Below are positions 7,963 to 15,897 of a stretch of 24,265 nucleotides of DNA, one piece after another. The stretch spans positions 1-24,265 of the forward strand of contig CAKSHI010000018.1 of assembly GCA_934457115.1 (NCBI GenBank), in the 5' to 3' direction. The stretch comes from an uncultured Eubacteriales bacterium. GTDB lineage: Bacteria; Bacillota; Clostridia; Oscillospirales; Acutalibacteraceae. The first letter of the stretch is position 1. Each line of letters starts with the position of its first letter. A program made the translations under genes and the position numbers. The notes beneath the pieces are model-generated. The model worked only from the letters and a program-made list of their open reading frames with translations. It had not been told where the DNA came from and did no database searches.

Positions 7963-8982
7963 ATGTCTACAATATTAGCAGCCGGTGGTGCCGGTTATAT
8001 AGGAAGTCATACCTGCGTTGAACTTATAAAAGCGGGATATGATGTTGTTGTCCTTGACAATTATTCAAACAGTACACCCGAGGTCTTTAATAGACTAAAA
8101 AAAATAACGGGTAAAGACATAAAACATTATGAGTGTGACGTTAGGGACCGTGAAGGCCTTAGAAAAATATTCAGCGAAAATAAAATTGACGCTGTTTTAT
8201 ATTTTGCAGGTTTAAAATCTGTAGGAGAGTCTTGTGAAAAGCCATTGCTTTACTACGATAACAACATTTCAGGAACTATCACAATTTGTGAAGTTATGCA
8301 GGAATTCGGCGTTAAAAAAATGGTATTCAGTTCTTCGGCTACAGTTTATGGATATAACAAGTGCCCCTACAGCGAGGATATGCCCACAGGTGATGTAAGC
8401 AATCCTTATGGAAGAACTAAATATATAATGGAAGAAATCCTAAAAGATGTTTACGTTTCAGACCCCGAATGGAGCGTAATATTGTTAAGATATTTCAATC
8501 CTATAGGTGCTCATGAAAGCGGTCTTATAGGTGAAGACCCTAATGGAATACCTAACAATTTAATGCCGTTTATCTCCAAGGTGGCTATTGGCAATCTTCC
8601 TCAACTTACCGTTTTTGGCGACGATTATGATACAAAAGACGGTACCTGCGTACGAGACTACATACATGTAGTGGATTTGGCAGAGGGTCACATAAAGGCT
8701 ACTGAAAAGGTTCTATCCTCAAGTGGAGTTAATATCTATAATTTAGGTAATGGACATGGATATACAGTATTAGAACTAATAAATGCCTTTGAAGACGTAA
8801 CAGGTAAGAAGGTTAACTATGTAATCGGTCCAAGAAGAGCGGGAGATCTTGACGAGGTATACTCAAATCCCCAAAAGGCCAAAGATGAACTTGGATGGCA
8901 AACAACACGTGACGTTAGAAAAATGTGCGAAGATACATGGCGTTGGCAGTCTATGAACCCTAATGGATATAAGACAGTCTAG
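7963..8982 (+). CDS. galE: UDP-glucose 4-epimerase
   Basis: GalE interconverts UDP-glucose and UDP-galactose with bound NAD, for galactose use and for making galactosyl units of surface sugars. The 339 residues are the family's usual length. The NAD-binding GGAGYIGS lies at residues 8-15. The catalytic Ser (SSSATVYG, about 124) and the Tyr149-x3-Lys153 pair (NPYGRTK) are present, and RYFNPIGAHESG and GDLDEVYSNP are typical further on. AAAGGAGG lies ten bases before the ATG. It is transcribed alone between its own promoter and a terminator. No other Leloir gene is visible, so a role in wall or capsule sugars is as likely as galactose catabolism. Confidence 0.95.
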   Translation: MSTILAAGGAGYIGSHTCVELIKAGYDVVVLDNYSNSTPEVFNRLKKITGKDIKHYECDVRDREGLRKIFSENKIDAVLYFAGLKSVGESCEKPLLYYDNNISGTITICEVMQEFGVKKMVFSSSATVYGYNKCPYSEDMPTGDVSNPYGRTKYIMEEILKDVYVSDPEWSVILLRYFNPIGAHESGLIGEDPNGIPNNLMPFISKVAIGNLPQLTVFGDDYDTKDGTCVRDYIHVVDLAEGHIKATEKVLSSSGVNIYNLGNGHGYTVLELINAFEDVTGKKVNYVIGPRRAGDLDEVYSNPQKAKDELGWQTTRDVRKMCEDTWRWQSMNPNGYKTV

Positions 8983-9013
8983 TACCTAACAACGTAATTT
9001 TAATAATATGATT

Positions 9014-9066
9014 AAAGGACAAGAATACGTACATTTGTACAACGTCTTGTCCTTTGTTAAATTTTT
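9014..9066 (+). terminator. terminator after galE
   Basis: Ten-base arms AAAGGACAAG (9014-9023) and CTTGTCCTTT (9046-9055) enclose a 22-base loop that can fold again (GTACATTTGTAC). A T-rich stretch follows. Confidence 0.75.
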
Positions 9067-9133
9067 AGATTATACTATTCCCGCTTTGCTTATTATTAAA
9101 ATGTCTAACTTATATTTTTGTTTTATATATAAA

Positions 9134-9159
9134 AAATCTGCACTTTTGTGTGCAGATTT
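9134..9159 (-). terminator. terminator after the DegV gene
   Basis: Arms AAATCTGCAC and GTGCAGATTT with a six-base loop lie ten bases past the DegV stop codon. On the minus strand the hairpin is followed by a run of T. Confidence 0.85.
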
Positions 9160-9168
9160 AAAAAGTTT

Positions 9169-10038
9169 TTATGCTCTATTAAAGCCTATAAAGAATACTC
9201 CTATCATCCCGGGTCCTGCATGTGCGCCCATAACTAAATCTATGTCATTTACAATAATCTTTTTTACCTTATAAAGCATTTTAATCTCTTTTTCGATATA
9301 TTTAGCATCCTCTTCACAGCCTGCGTGTGATATTGCGATAACTTGTTCCTTTATATCTATCGCTTTATCTCCTACATACTTAATTAATCTATCAAGAGAA
9401 GCCTTTCTTCCTCTAATTTTATCGTGTACATAAATCTTACCTTCATTACTGGCTCTAAGAAGAGGTTTTATCGACAAAAATTTTCCAATAACAGCAGTCG
9501 CTGAAGATATCCTGCCCCCACGTTTGAAATAATCCAAATCATCTACAGTAAACTCGTGCAAAATTTTAAGTTTGTTATTTTCAAGCCACTCTTCAATCTC
9601 AAAGATTGACTTTCCTCTTTCCTTCATAAATGCTGCATAATATACCAAAAGACCCTGTCCCAATGAACCGGACAATGAATCTACAATGATGATTTTTCTA
9701 TCGGGATATTCCTTTTCAAGCTCACCTGCCGCAGATAGGCCCGCAGCATATGTACCGCTTATCCCACTGGACACGGATATATAAAGAACATCCTTACCAC
9801 TTTCTAAAATAGGTTCAAATATATCTCTAAATCTGCCTTCGTTTGCAAGGGAAGTTTTTATCATCTTCCCCTCTTTCATCATATCGTAGTACTTTATGCA
9901 ATCAACATCTCTACCTTTTTCATAACAAAGATATTCAGTGTCATCGACAAAAAAAGATAACGACACTACATGTATATTAAATTGTTTTATTATTTTTTCC
10001 GGCAAATCTGAACAAGAATCAGTTACTATTTCAAACAC
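9169..10038 (-). CDS. DegV family fatty-acid-binding protein (FakB-like)
   Basis: DegV/FakB proteins hold a fatty acid in a buried tunnel, and FakB proteins present it to the kinase FakA so that host or recycled fatty acids enter phospholipid synthesis. The protein has 289 residues, the normal length. The N-terminal DSCSDLP motif (7-13), the lipid-head contact region KTSLANEGRF near 60, SVSSGISGTY near 90, the FKRGGRIS motif and the C-terminal GAHAGPGM are all present. The start is a GTG with AAGGGG upstream. It is a single gene, divergent from the DUF1836 gene. No FakA partner is in the window, so the FakB role is inferred from the family. Confidence 0.93.
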   Translation of the reverse strand: MFEIVTDSCSDLPEKIIKQFNIHVVSLSFFVDDTEYLCYEKGRDVDCIKYYDMMKEGKMIKTSLANEGRFRDIFEPILESGKDVLYISVSSGISGTYAAGLSAAGELEKEYPDRKIIIVDSLSGSLGQGLLVYYAAFMKERGKSIFEIEEWLENNKLKILHEFTVDDLDYFKRGGRISSATAVIGKFLSIKPLLRASNEGKIYVHDKIRGRKASLDRLIKYVGDKAIDIKEQVIAISHAGCEEDAKYIEKEIKMLYKVKKIIVNDIDLVMGAHAGPGMIGVFFIGFNRA

Positions 10039-10073
10039 AATAATTAACCCCTTCTAACGTAATTCATAATACT

Positions 10074-10102
10074 ATATTATATCGTTTTTAAGTATATGTC
10101 AA
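10074..10102 (-). promoter_or_regulatory. promoter of the DegV gene
   Basis: On the minus strand TTGACA (10097-10102) is followed after 17 bases by TAATAT (10074-10079), or after 15 by TATAAT (10076-10081). It lies about 40 bases before the GTG start. Confidence 0.65.
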
Positions 10103-10113
10103 CCCGTTTACTA

Positions 10114-10141
10114 TTGTACAATAATAAAAATATGGTATAAT
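10114..10141 (+). promoter_or_regulatory. promoter of the DUF1836 gene
   Basis: TTGTAC (10114-10119) and TATAAT (10136-10141) are 16 bases apart, about 45 bases before the ATG and back-to-back with the DegV promoter. Confidence 0.6.
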
Positions 10142-10186
10142 GTAATTTAAGTTGTTATATTTTATAAAAATCAAGGAGCACTAGTT

Positions 10187-10750
10187 ATGCGTTATGATAA
10201 AAATAAATTTGTAAAAACCTTTGAGGACTGGGATAATTTAATAAAGGAATACCATCTTCCATATTGGGATCAATTGATATCTATAGATCTATATATGGAT
10301 CAAGTTATAGTTTTAATGAATAAATATTTATACATCTTTAATAAGACATCAAATGAGGATACAATCATTACTTCATCTATGGTAAATAACTACGTTAAGT
10401 TAAAGATTATCCCCGCACCGGAGAAAAAAAAGTATTCACGAAGACATATAGCCTATCTTATTATTGTTTGCATACTAAAGCAAACTTTAAGTATATCAAC
10501 AATTAAAAAAATTATCCCGCTTGACATCCCAGAAAGCGAAGTCGAAGTAATATACAATTCTTTTGTACATAACCAACGCAAATCACTTTGTTATGTCACT
10601 GAAAAAATACGAGAAGTCGCTGATCCTATAATCCATTCCCCCGAGGATAACCAAGAAAGACTAAATGATTTAGCCATGCAGGTCGCAACATCAACCAACA
10701 TCTTCAAAATATTTATAGAGAAAATCGTGGACTTAAAATTAGATGATTAA
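10187..10750 (+). CDS. DUF1836 domain protein, probable DNA-binding regulator
   Basis: The 187-residue protein matches the DUF1836 family of Bacillota. The hallmarks are YWDQLISIDLYMDQVI near residue 26, ITSSMVNNYVKLKIIPAPEKKKYSR near 63-87 and HIAYLIIVCILKQTLSI just after. The middle part reads as a MerR-like winged helix-turn-helix (VNNYVKLKIIPAP), so a role as a small transcription regulator is inferred. No target is known. An AAGGAG site lies nine bases before the ATG. It is transcribed alone with its own promoter, and no clear terminator follows before the next promoter at 10777. Confidence 0.85.
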   Translation: MRYDKNKFVKTFEDWDNLIKEYHLPYWDQLISIDLYMDQVIVLMNKYLYIFNKTSNEDTIITSSMVNNYVKLKIIPAPEKKKYSRRHIAYLIIVCILKQTLSISTIKKIIPLDIPESEVEVIYNSFVHNQRKSLCYVTEKIREVADPIIHSPEDNQERLNDLAMQVATSTNIFKIFIEKIVDLKLDD

Positions 10751-10776
10751 AAATTATAATTTTTTTAATTAAAGTA

Positions 10777-10805
10777 TTGACTTAATTACAAATATATGTC
10801 ATAAT
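10777..10805 (+). promoter_or_regulatory. promoter of the chagasin-like gene
   Basis: TTGACT (10777-10782) and CATAAT (10800-10805) are 17 bases apart, about 45 bases before the ATG. Confidence 0.7.
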
Positions 10806-10849
10806 AATTATGGTTAATAAAATTACATTTATTTAAAAGGAGAACTTCT

Positions 10850-11218
10850 ATGAAAAAATTGTTAGGATCTTTATTAGCACTTATGTTAGTCGTATGTTCA
10901 TGTACAGCATTTGCTGCAGAACGCAAAATGGACGCCGTAATAACATTGTATTCCAATCCATCAACAGGGTATAGTTGGAGTTACACAACCGACAATGATG
11001 GTATGATTTCTGAAACTTCACACTCCTATTCCTCATCAAATCCTGAATTGTGTGGTGCAGGCGGCGGAGAAGAATGGCATTTCCAAGGTCTAAAAGAAGG
11101 CAATGTTTCTATAACATTTACTTACTCACAACATTGGAATGATAGTGACGCAAAAACAAAGACATTCACATATTACATAGACAGCGACTTAAATATGCAC
11201 CTCCTATGCACAAAGTAA
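10850..11218 (+). CDS. Secreted chagasin-family (I42) cysteine protease inhibitor
   Basis: Chagasin-type inhibitors block papain-like cysteine proteases with three loops. Here loop one is NPSTGYSW (residues 36-43), the GxGG loop is CGAGGGEEW near 67-75, and the third loop is around YSQHWND near 98, where the usual Arg-Pro is replaced by Gln-His. Residues 1-23 form a signal peptide ending AFA|AE. A lipobox-like VCSC just before it leaves open a lipoprotein form. The length of 122 residues fits a signal peptide plus one I42 domain. AAAAGGAG precedes the ATG. The gene has its own promoter and terminator. Its target protease is not in the window. Confidence 0.85.
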   Translation: MKKLLGSLLALMLVVCSCTAFAAERKMDAVITLYSNPSTGYSWSYTTDNDGMISETSHSYSSSNPELCGAGGGEEWHFQGLKEGNVSITFTYSQHWNDSDAKTKTFTYYIDSDLNMHLLCTK

Positions 11219-11236
11219 ACATTATATAATATAAGT

Positions 11237-11264
11237 AGCCACCGGATAAACCGGTGGCTTTTTC
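11237..11264 (+). terminator. terminator after the chagasin-like gene
   Basis: A perfect nine-base stem AGCCACCGG/CCGGTGGCT with loop ATAAA is followed by TTTTTCT. Confidence 0.95.
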
Positions 11265-11276
11265 TATTACCAAAAT

Positions 11277-11960
11277 TTAATCTTCATTTTCAAATATACC
11301 TTTGTTTACTTCATTAAAACTTTGAATAATCTGAGAAATCCCGCTTATCTTAGAAAATTCATTACACTTACCCCTAGGTGCAATGGCAATTATTTTTCCT
11401 ATACCTGCTCTTTTAGCAGCGGTAATTCCCGAAACTGCATCCTCAATCACCAGGCACCTACTTGGAGAAATACCAATCTTGCTTGCTGCTTTTAAGTATA
11501 TATCGGGTTCCGGCTTTCCAATAAACGTACCATCATCAAAAACTATTTTAGATGTATCAAACCACCTATCAAGATTAAATTCATTTATAAAAAAATTAAC
11601 ATTAGTAATCTCAGAAGCTGTTGCTATTGTAATAGGTATATTATTATCATTTAAAAAATCCAAAAATTCAATTGCCCCCGGAGCTAACTTAAAGTGCCCC
11701 AAATCACCCTTGCATAGATTTCTATATATCTCCTCCTTTCCCTGCGTTAATTGTTCAAGCCTTTCTTTACTTGTTTTTTCCCCTGTAATATATTCTATTA
11801 TGCTTGCATTGGTTCTGCCATGGAAGTATATCTTAAATTCGTCATCAGATATTTTCCTATTGCACAATTTTCCCGCAAATTGTCTCCATGCAAGTTCCTG
11901 CTTATCCGAATCCCAAAATAAAGTACCATTAAAATCAAAAATTACTCCTAGAACTTTCAT
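11277..11960 (-). CDS. HAD-superfamily hydrolase, beta-phosphoglucomutase-like
   Basis: A 227-residue HAD phosphatase or mutase-like enzyme. Motif I is VIFDFNGTLFWDS at the N-terminus, motif II is the Thr in ITIATASE, motif III is the Lys in GKPEPDIY and motif IV is VIEDAVSGI. A helical cap lies between motifs I and II. The second acidic residue of motif I, usually Asp, is Asn here (DFNGT). That residue is the general acid/base in many relatives, so the reaction may differ. I take ATG at 11960, which has GGAGGT eight bases before it. An ATG five codons upstream would place that site inside the gene. Substrate unknown. It stands alone, convergent with the chagasin-like gene. Confidence 0.85.
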   Translation of the reverse strand: MKVLGVIFDFNGTLFWDSDKQELAWRQFAGKLCNRKISDDEFKIYFHGRTNASIIEYITGEKTSKERLEQLTQGKEEIYRNLCKGDLGHFKLAPGAIEFLDFLNDNNIPITIATASEITNVNFFINEFNLDRWFDTSKIVFDDGTFIGKPEPDIYLKAASKIGISPSRCLVIEDAVSGITAAKRAGIGKIIAIAPRGKCNEFSKISGISQIIQSFNEVNKGIFENED

Positions 11961-12062
11961 GTATTTGACCTCCATATTTAATTTTTTTATAATACACGTA
12001 AAATTATTTTCGTTTTCCGACTATTTTCCCGTATTTTTTATATGTATTATTATAGTTTGAAA

Positions 12063-12142
12063 AAATCTCCAATCCATAAATTTATTTTAACATATATTTT
12101 CTTATATAATGCAGCATAATTGCATGAATATTTAAAATCTTC
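12063..12142 (-). pseudogene. relic of a MuF-type toxin gene (internal fragment)
   Basis: About 70-80 bases match the inside of the MuF gene at about 23491-23567. Some 30 bases (for example ATAAATTTATTTTAACATAT) are almost identical. In the matching frame it reads KYSCNYAALYKKIYVKINLW, against EYLCNYALRDKEIYVKINLW in the intact gene. There is no start and no continuation, so this is a decayed piece. The rest of the 11961-12309 gap holds only the promoter of the next gene. Confidence 0.7.
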
Positions 12143-12236
12143 TAATAGATTTACATAACAATTATTCTTCCTAAATTTCGGCCATTTATAATATCCGCAA
12201 AATATATAATAATGGCTCCAAATTTCTATTTTTTTC

Positions 12237-12265
12237 TTGCCATGCTTTTAAAAATATAGTATACT
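12237..12265 (+). promoter_or_regulatory. promoter of the GtrII-like gene
   Basis: TTGCCA (12237-12242) and TATACT (12260-12265) are 17 bases apart, 44 bases before the ATG. Confidence 0.75.
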
Positions 12266-12309
12266 AGAAAAAGCGCCTTAAATTACTAAAAATTAGGAGA
12301 TTATAAATT

Positions 12310-13902
12310 ATGAAAAACTTAAACCAGTATGATTTTTCTAAATTGTACTCAACACTTAAAAAACCTATCAATATCATAGCCTTTTTATCAACACTTATAT
12401 GCGGACTGATTATTCATTTTTCTATGGCTGCAAATGACTTCCTTACTAAAGACGGAATATGGAATAGTATAGGAGGAATGCATACTTCAGGAAAATGGGA
12501 AGCATCGCTTGGCCGCTGGGGACTTCATATTGTCGATAAAACACGCTTAGGTGTTATAAACATTTATATGATAATAGCATTAAGCTTATTTTTCCTTGCT
12601 CTAACATCGGTATTATTATGTAATATGTTTAAAGTACAAAACAAAATTGTAGCGCTTTGCATTTCCCTATCAATAGCAGCAGCACCGCAATTAGTTAATA
12701 TATTTTGTGATATATATTGTGCCGATAGCTATTGTATATCAATATTTTTAGCCACAGCATCTATCTTTCTAATGTTTAATAAGATAGATTCAAAAATCGA
12801 TAAACTCAGAATTCCATTGTCAATAATTTTTTTGGCTGTTTCTCTGGGTCTTTATCAGGCAAGTATAGGCATAGCAACCAGTCTAATAATGTTCTTATTT
12901 TTTAATATGCTAAAAGATAATGAACCAATAAATACTTCAATTAAAAAAGTGTTTAAATCTTTTATTTTCGTACTTTGCGGTTCAGTTCTATACTACATTA
13001 TTGCAATTTTATATATGAAATATCTTGGTATTAAATTTGCCTCATATGGTGGAGCCGATAAACTAGGGTTTTCCACCTCAATTAAGAATATACCTAACAA
13101 TATTAATAAGGCATATACATTCACATACAATTATTTCTTCTCAAATAATGTAGTTAAAAATCATGTATTACATAGATATTTACTATGGCTAATATTCTTT
13201 TCCCTATTTGTAATTGTATTCATATTATTTGCAATAAAAAATCAAGGTCTCGATAAAAAAGTTATCAGGCTTATTTTAATGGCACTTTGTATACTAATTA
13301 TGCCAATTTTTCTTGCAACAATTCTATTTATCAATCCGTTTTATTATCCAAATCTCATGATATCTACCCCATGGATGTTTGTACTACCGTGTATTTTAGC
13401 CATATCATCAAATATGATCCCCCGAAAAATGGACTTATACTTTTATTGCAATGCAACGTCAATATTTGTTAGCCTCATCATAATTTGGTCTTGTATGTGG
13501 CAAACGGGAGCATCCTATACTGCACTTGGCATGACTTGCAAACAGGCCTCAACAATAGCACAAAATATATATTGTAAAGCTATCGACTTAGATGATTATT
13601 CTGATAAATATCCTTATTACTTCGTAGGAAGTTACTTAAAAAATCAGGGTCCAAAAGCAGCAGTCTATAATACAGCAATCGGATTATCAACCGAAAGTAT
13701 AGACTTTCCTGATGACATAGGCCGCATGAGCACTTGGGCAGGGTTTTTCAAGTATACTATGGGAATTTCTATAAACACAAAATCAGAAAAACAGGCCCAG
13801 TCTATAAGAGATAGCGAGGAATTTAAATCTATGCCTTGCTATCCTATGAAAGGCAGTGTTAAAGTTATAGATAAAACTATTGTCGTAAAATTTGATAATT
13901 AA
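12310..13902 (+). CDS. GtrII-like integral membrane glucosyltransferase
   Basis: A 530-residue protein with about ten hydrophobic helices spread along its length. The N-terminal region after the first helix carries DFLTKDGIWNSIGGMHTSGKWEASLGRWG, whose Asp and Trp/Gly-Arg-Trp pattern (key residues near 47-72) fits the Glucos_trans_II (GtrII) family. These enzymes use lipid-linked glucose to decorate surface polysaccharide on the outer membrane face. The last 150 residues are a soluble, probably extracellular domain after the final helix. TTAGGAG lies before the ATG. The gene has its own promoter and terminator. No flippase (GtrA) or UDP-glucose:lipid transferase (GtrB) is alongside, so substrate and donor are inferred from family only. 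Confidence 0.75.
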   Translation: MKNLNQYDFSKLYSTLKKPINIIAFLSTLICGLIIHFSMAANDFLTKDGIWNSIGGMHTSGKWEASLGRWGLHIVDKTRLGVINIYMIIALSLFFLALTSVLLCNMFKVQNKIVALCISLSIAAAPQLVNIFCDIYCADSYCISIFLATASIFLMFNKIDSKIDKLRIPLSIIFLAVSLGLYQASIGIATSLIMFLFFNMLKDNEPINTSIKKVFKSFIFVLCGSVLYYIIAILYMKYLGIKFASYGGADKLGFSTSIKNIPNNINKAYTFTYNYFFSNNVVKNHVLHRYLLWLIFFSLFVIVFILFAIKNQGLDKKVIRLILMALCILIMPIFLATILFINPFYYPNLMISTPWMFVLPCILAISSNMIPRKMDLYFYCNATSIFVSLIIIWSCMWQTGASYTALGMTCKQASTIAQNIYCKAIDLDDYSDKYPYYFVGSYLKNQGPKAAVYNTAIGLSTESIDFPDDIGRMSTWAGFFKYTMGISINTKSEKQAQSIRDSEEFKSMPCYPMKGSVKVIDKTIVVKFDN

Positions 13903-13933
13903 ACTTCGTAGCATACCTCCTATTAAAATAACA

Positions 13934-13967
13934 AAAAATCCCCCAATATATAAAGTGGGGGATTTTT
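13934..13967. terminator. bidirectional terminator between convergent genes
   Basis: Twelve-base arms AAAAATCCCCCA and TGGGGGATTTTT with a ten-base loop give a T-run on both strands. It ends the GtrII-like gene and the minus-strand toxin-immunity row. Confidence 0.9.
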
Positions 13968-14045
13968 GTTGTATAAGGATTAGAGGTAATAAATCTCTTC
14001 ATCTTTTTATAACTATATACTATTTACTATGTTAAACTTCAAAGC

Positions 14046-14811
14046 TTATCTCGGAATTCCCACTAGGGCAAAATGTCCGGCAGCATTATAAGTATCGATA
14101 GCTATAATCAACGAATCTGATGTTACACAAAATCCATTGTCATTATTCTCTAACTCTCTGAGTAAATATTCATCACTTTCATCTCGTACAATTTTAGCCA
14201 ACTCTTGCCTATATCTTTCTCTATCATCACTTTCACCAAAATTTAAATAAATGTCCTCTACTGCATTATTATTAATCCGTTTAGATTCTTTTACCTTTTT
14301 AACAAGTTCTGCATCTATATTTGTAAAATCTGAAAGTTTTAATTTTTTTACAGCCTCCAGATCGATTGTAATTGTATGTACCCAGTTCTCATGTAAATAA
14401 CTTCTTCTAATATCCAACTGTGGTTGACCTCTATAGCAAGTTGATTTCCCGGTGTAAAGTATACTTAATATTTCAGGACTATCCATTTCAACTTTAAAAT
14501 CCAGAGCTAAATCTATCATTTCTCCAGCACTGCGATCAATATTAAGATTGTTAACTGTGGCTTCTAAAATATCATTTTTTTATAAGTTCGTTAACCTCCT
14601 TCTCCTTTGAATTATCTCCTAAACCTCTCACTTGAGGGTATCTTATGCTTATCTCTTCATCAACATAAGTATTATTTACAGTAATATATGGCAACTTCTC
14701 AACTAGTCTTGGTTGTGAAACTCCCAGATTGGTCTGGTGCTTATCTATACACCCAGATAAAGTTAGCAATATTATCATCACAACTAAAATTAAACTTATA
14801 AACCTCTTCAC
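14046..14811 (-). pseudogene. frameshifted RsiV-like immunity lipoprotein
   Basis: Close homolog of the intact gene at 20578-21327. It starts with GTG at 14811 (GGAGAA upstream), has a signal peptide ending in a good lipobox (LTLSGC), then YITVNNTYVDEEISIRYPQV, the DUF4163-like start. The frame ends near 14572. It resumes in another frame through MIDLALDFKVEMD, HTITIDLEAVKKLKLSDF and a C-terminal domain to 14046. The break coincides with seven A (14575-14581), where the paralog has AAGAAA, so one base has been gained. It follows a relic of the lysozyme tail, the same order as 21327-21740 and 20578-21327. It is either dead or, if the A-run slips, switchable. Family: RsiV/PdaC-like (DUF4163 + DUF3298). 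Confidence 0.8.
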
Positions 14812-14941
14812 TTTCTTTTCTCCTTACTTTCAAAATAGCTATACCAATATGCAGCATTATTACGGCGCTCTTCAAGATGGCTTAACTTTAAATCAGGCCT
14901 CTCATGAATATTTCTGCCAGCTCTTCCGGACTTTCTGTAGG
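14808..14941 (-). pseudogene. relic of phage-tail-lysozyme toxin C-terminus
   Basis: The sequence matches 21324-21466, the end of the lysozyme-type tail (RPDLKLSHLEERRNNAAYWYS region), almost base for base. It lacks ten bases lying between two CTCAT direct repeats in the intact copy (CTCATAGCATCTCAT). This shifts the frame. Its final codons read KEKRK then TGA, overlapping the GTG of the next gene as GTGA. Confidence 0.75.
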
Positions 14942-15016
14942 CAGGGATATTCCTGATCAAACTTAAGATACATTACATCACCAGCCTTTATGAGGTTTAC
15001 ATTGTAGTTTGTGTAA
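14942..15016 (-). pseudogene. relic of Amidase_6-type toxin, internal fragment
   Basis: About 65 bases encode KAGDVMYLKFDQEYP, matching the amidase tails at 15898, 19195 and 20254. It is fused downstream to the lysozyme relic at about 14941. Upstream it follows the stop codon of the five-TM gene directly, through the same join sequence seen at 19395-19415. Confidence 0.7.
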
Positions 15017-15020
15017 ATTA

Positions 15021-15887
15021 TTATGGATGCTGATATAAATCCGTGACTATCCATCTCCAACCTCTAAGTTCCCACCTCACCCTGACAGGAACCCTGTATG
15101 CAGTACCAATTACTCCTTGTACGCTATCTATTTTCTTATATGTATATCTGTATGTTGAGCTTGCCTTATCACCTAAACATAATGTAAAAGGAAATGTAAT
15201 ATTATTCTCTTCTGTTATTACCCCTATTTCATTGCGCCATCCTTCTCTGTGGTTTAATCGCTCAAAAAGATTCTCTGAAATAACATCCTCTAAATCCTGT
15301 GAGTATTTACCATTAGTATCATAGGCCAGATTTACCAAATAATTTGTTTTAAAACTCAAGTAAAAACACTGCGCTATATAGATAACAACAAACACGGCAA
15401 TCGATATCAACCCAATCTTTATAATCTTTTTAATAGCCTTTCTTTGCCGTTCAGTTCGTTTATTTGAATTAAAAAATAAATACGCTGCAAACATAACTCC
15501 ACCAAATATGGAAAAATATATGTACCACACCCACCTAATTATATAAATACATCGAGAATAACTGTACATAAAATAAAACGGTTCAAAAAACAAAGTATCC
15601 TTATGCACCATAAATATTGGAATAGATATAATTAAATTTCCAATCGTTGCTATAATATGTGTTTCTTTAAATCTTATAGTTAATATCATACTAACTAAAA
15701 CTATCATATAAATATAAAACATAAGAAATGGTGATAAATCATATTTAAGTGGAAACTTATATAAATCCATAATAAAGAATGGTTTATATCTCTTAAATAA
15801 AAAAGATCCATTAGGTAAATCATCTAAAAACAAATACGTAACAAACAAAAATAATACAGTCCCATATATAGATAAAAATTTCTTCAA
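15021..15887 (-). CDS. Five-TM putative immunity protein with extracellular C-terminal domain
   Basis: A 288-residue membrane protein that I do not recognise as a named family. Helices lie at about 4-22, 51-71, 77-95, 115-139 and 156-177. A Lys/Arg-rich loop (NKRTERQRKAIKK) comes before the last, which places the final 110 residues outside the cell. It begins with TTG. The ribosome site AGGAGG overlaps the TAG stop of the amidase gene just upstream (TAGGAGGTTAATTTTG), so the two should be translated together. A near copy at 19413-20243 also follows an amidase fragment. I infer that it protects the producer from the amidase toxin. The middle is identical to that copy, while both outer regions differ. 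Confidence 0.75.
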   Translation of the reverse strand: MKKFLSIYGTVLFLFVTYLFLDDLPNGSFLFKRYKPFFIMDLYKFPLKYDLSPFLMFYIYMIVLVSMILTIRFKETHIIATIGNLIISIPIFMVHKDTLFFEPFYFMYSYSRCIYIIRWVWYIYFSIFGGVMFAAYLFFNSNKRTERQRKAIKKIIKIGLISIAVFVVIYIAQCFYLSFKTNYLVNLAYDTNGKYSQDLEDVISENLFERLNHREGWRNEIGVITEENNITFPFTLCLGDKASSTYRYTYKKIDSVQGVIGTAYRVPVRVRWELRGWRWIVTDLYQHP

Positions 15888-15897
15888 AATTAACCTC

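Noticed and set aside
9008..9274. Small plus-strand open frame after galE
   Set aside because: It runs through the galE terminator and the DegV terminator and into the DegV gene on the other strand; it has no ribosome site.
11383..12060. 225-residue open frame on the plus strand
   Set aside because: It lies antisense to the HAD gene, whose motifs are clear; it has no ribosome site and no recognisable motif.
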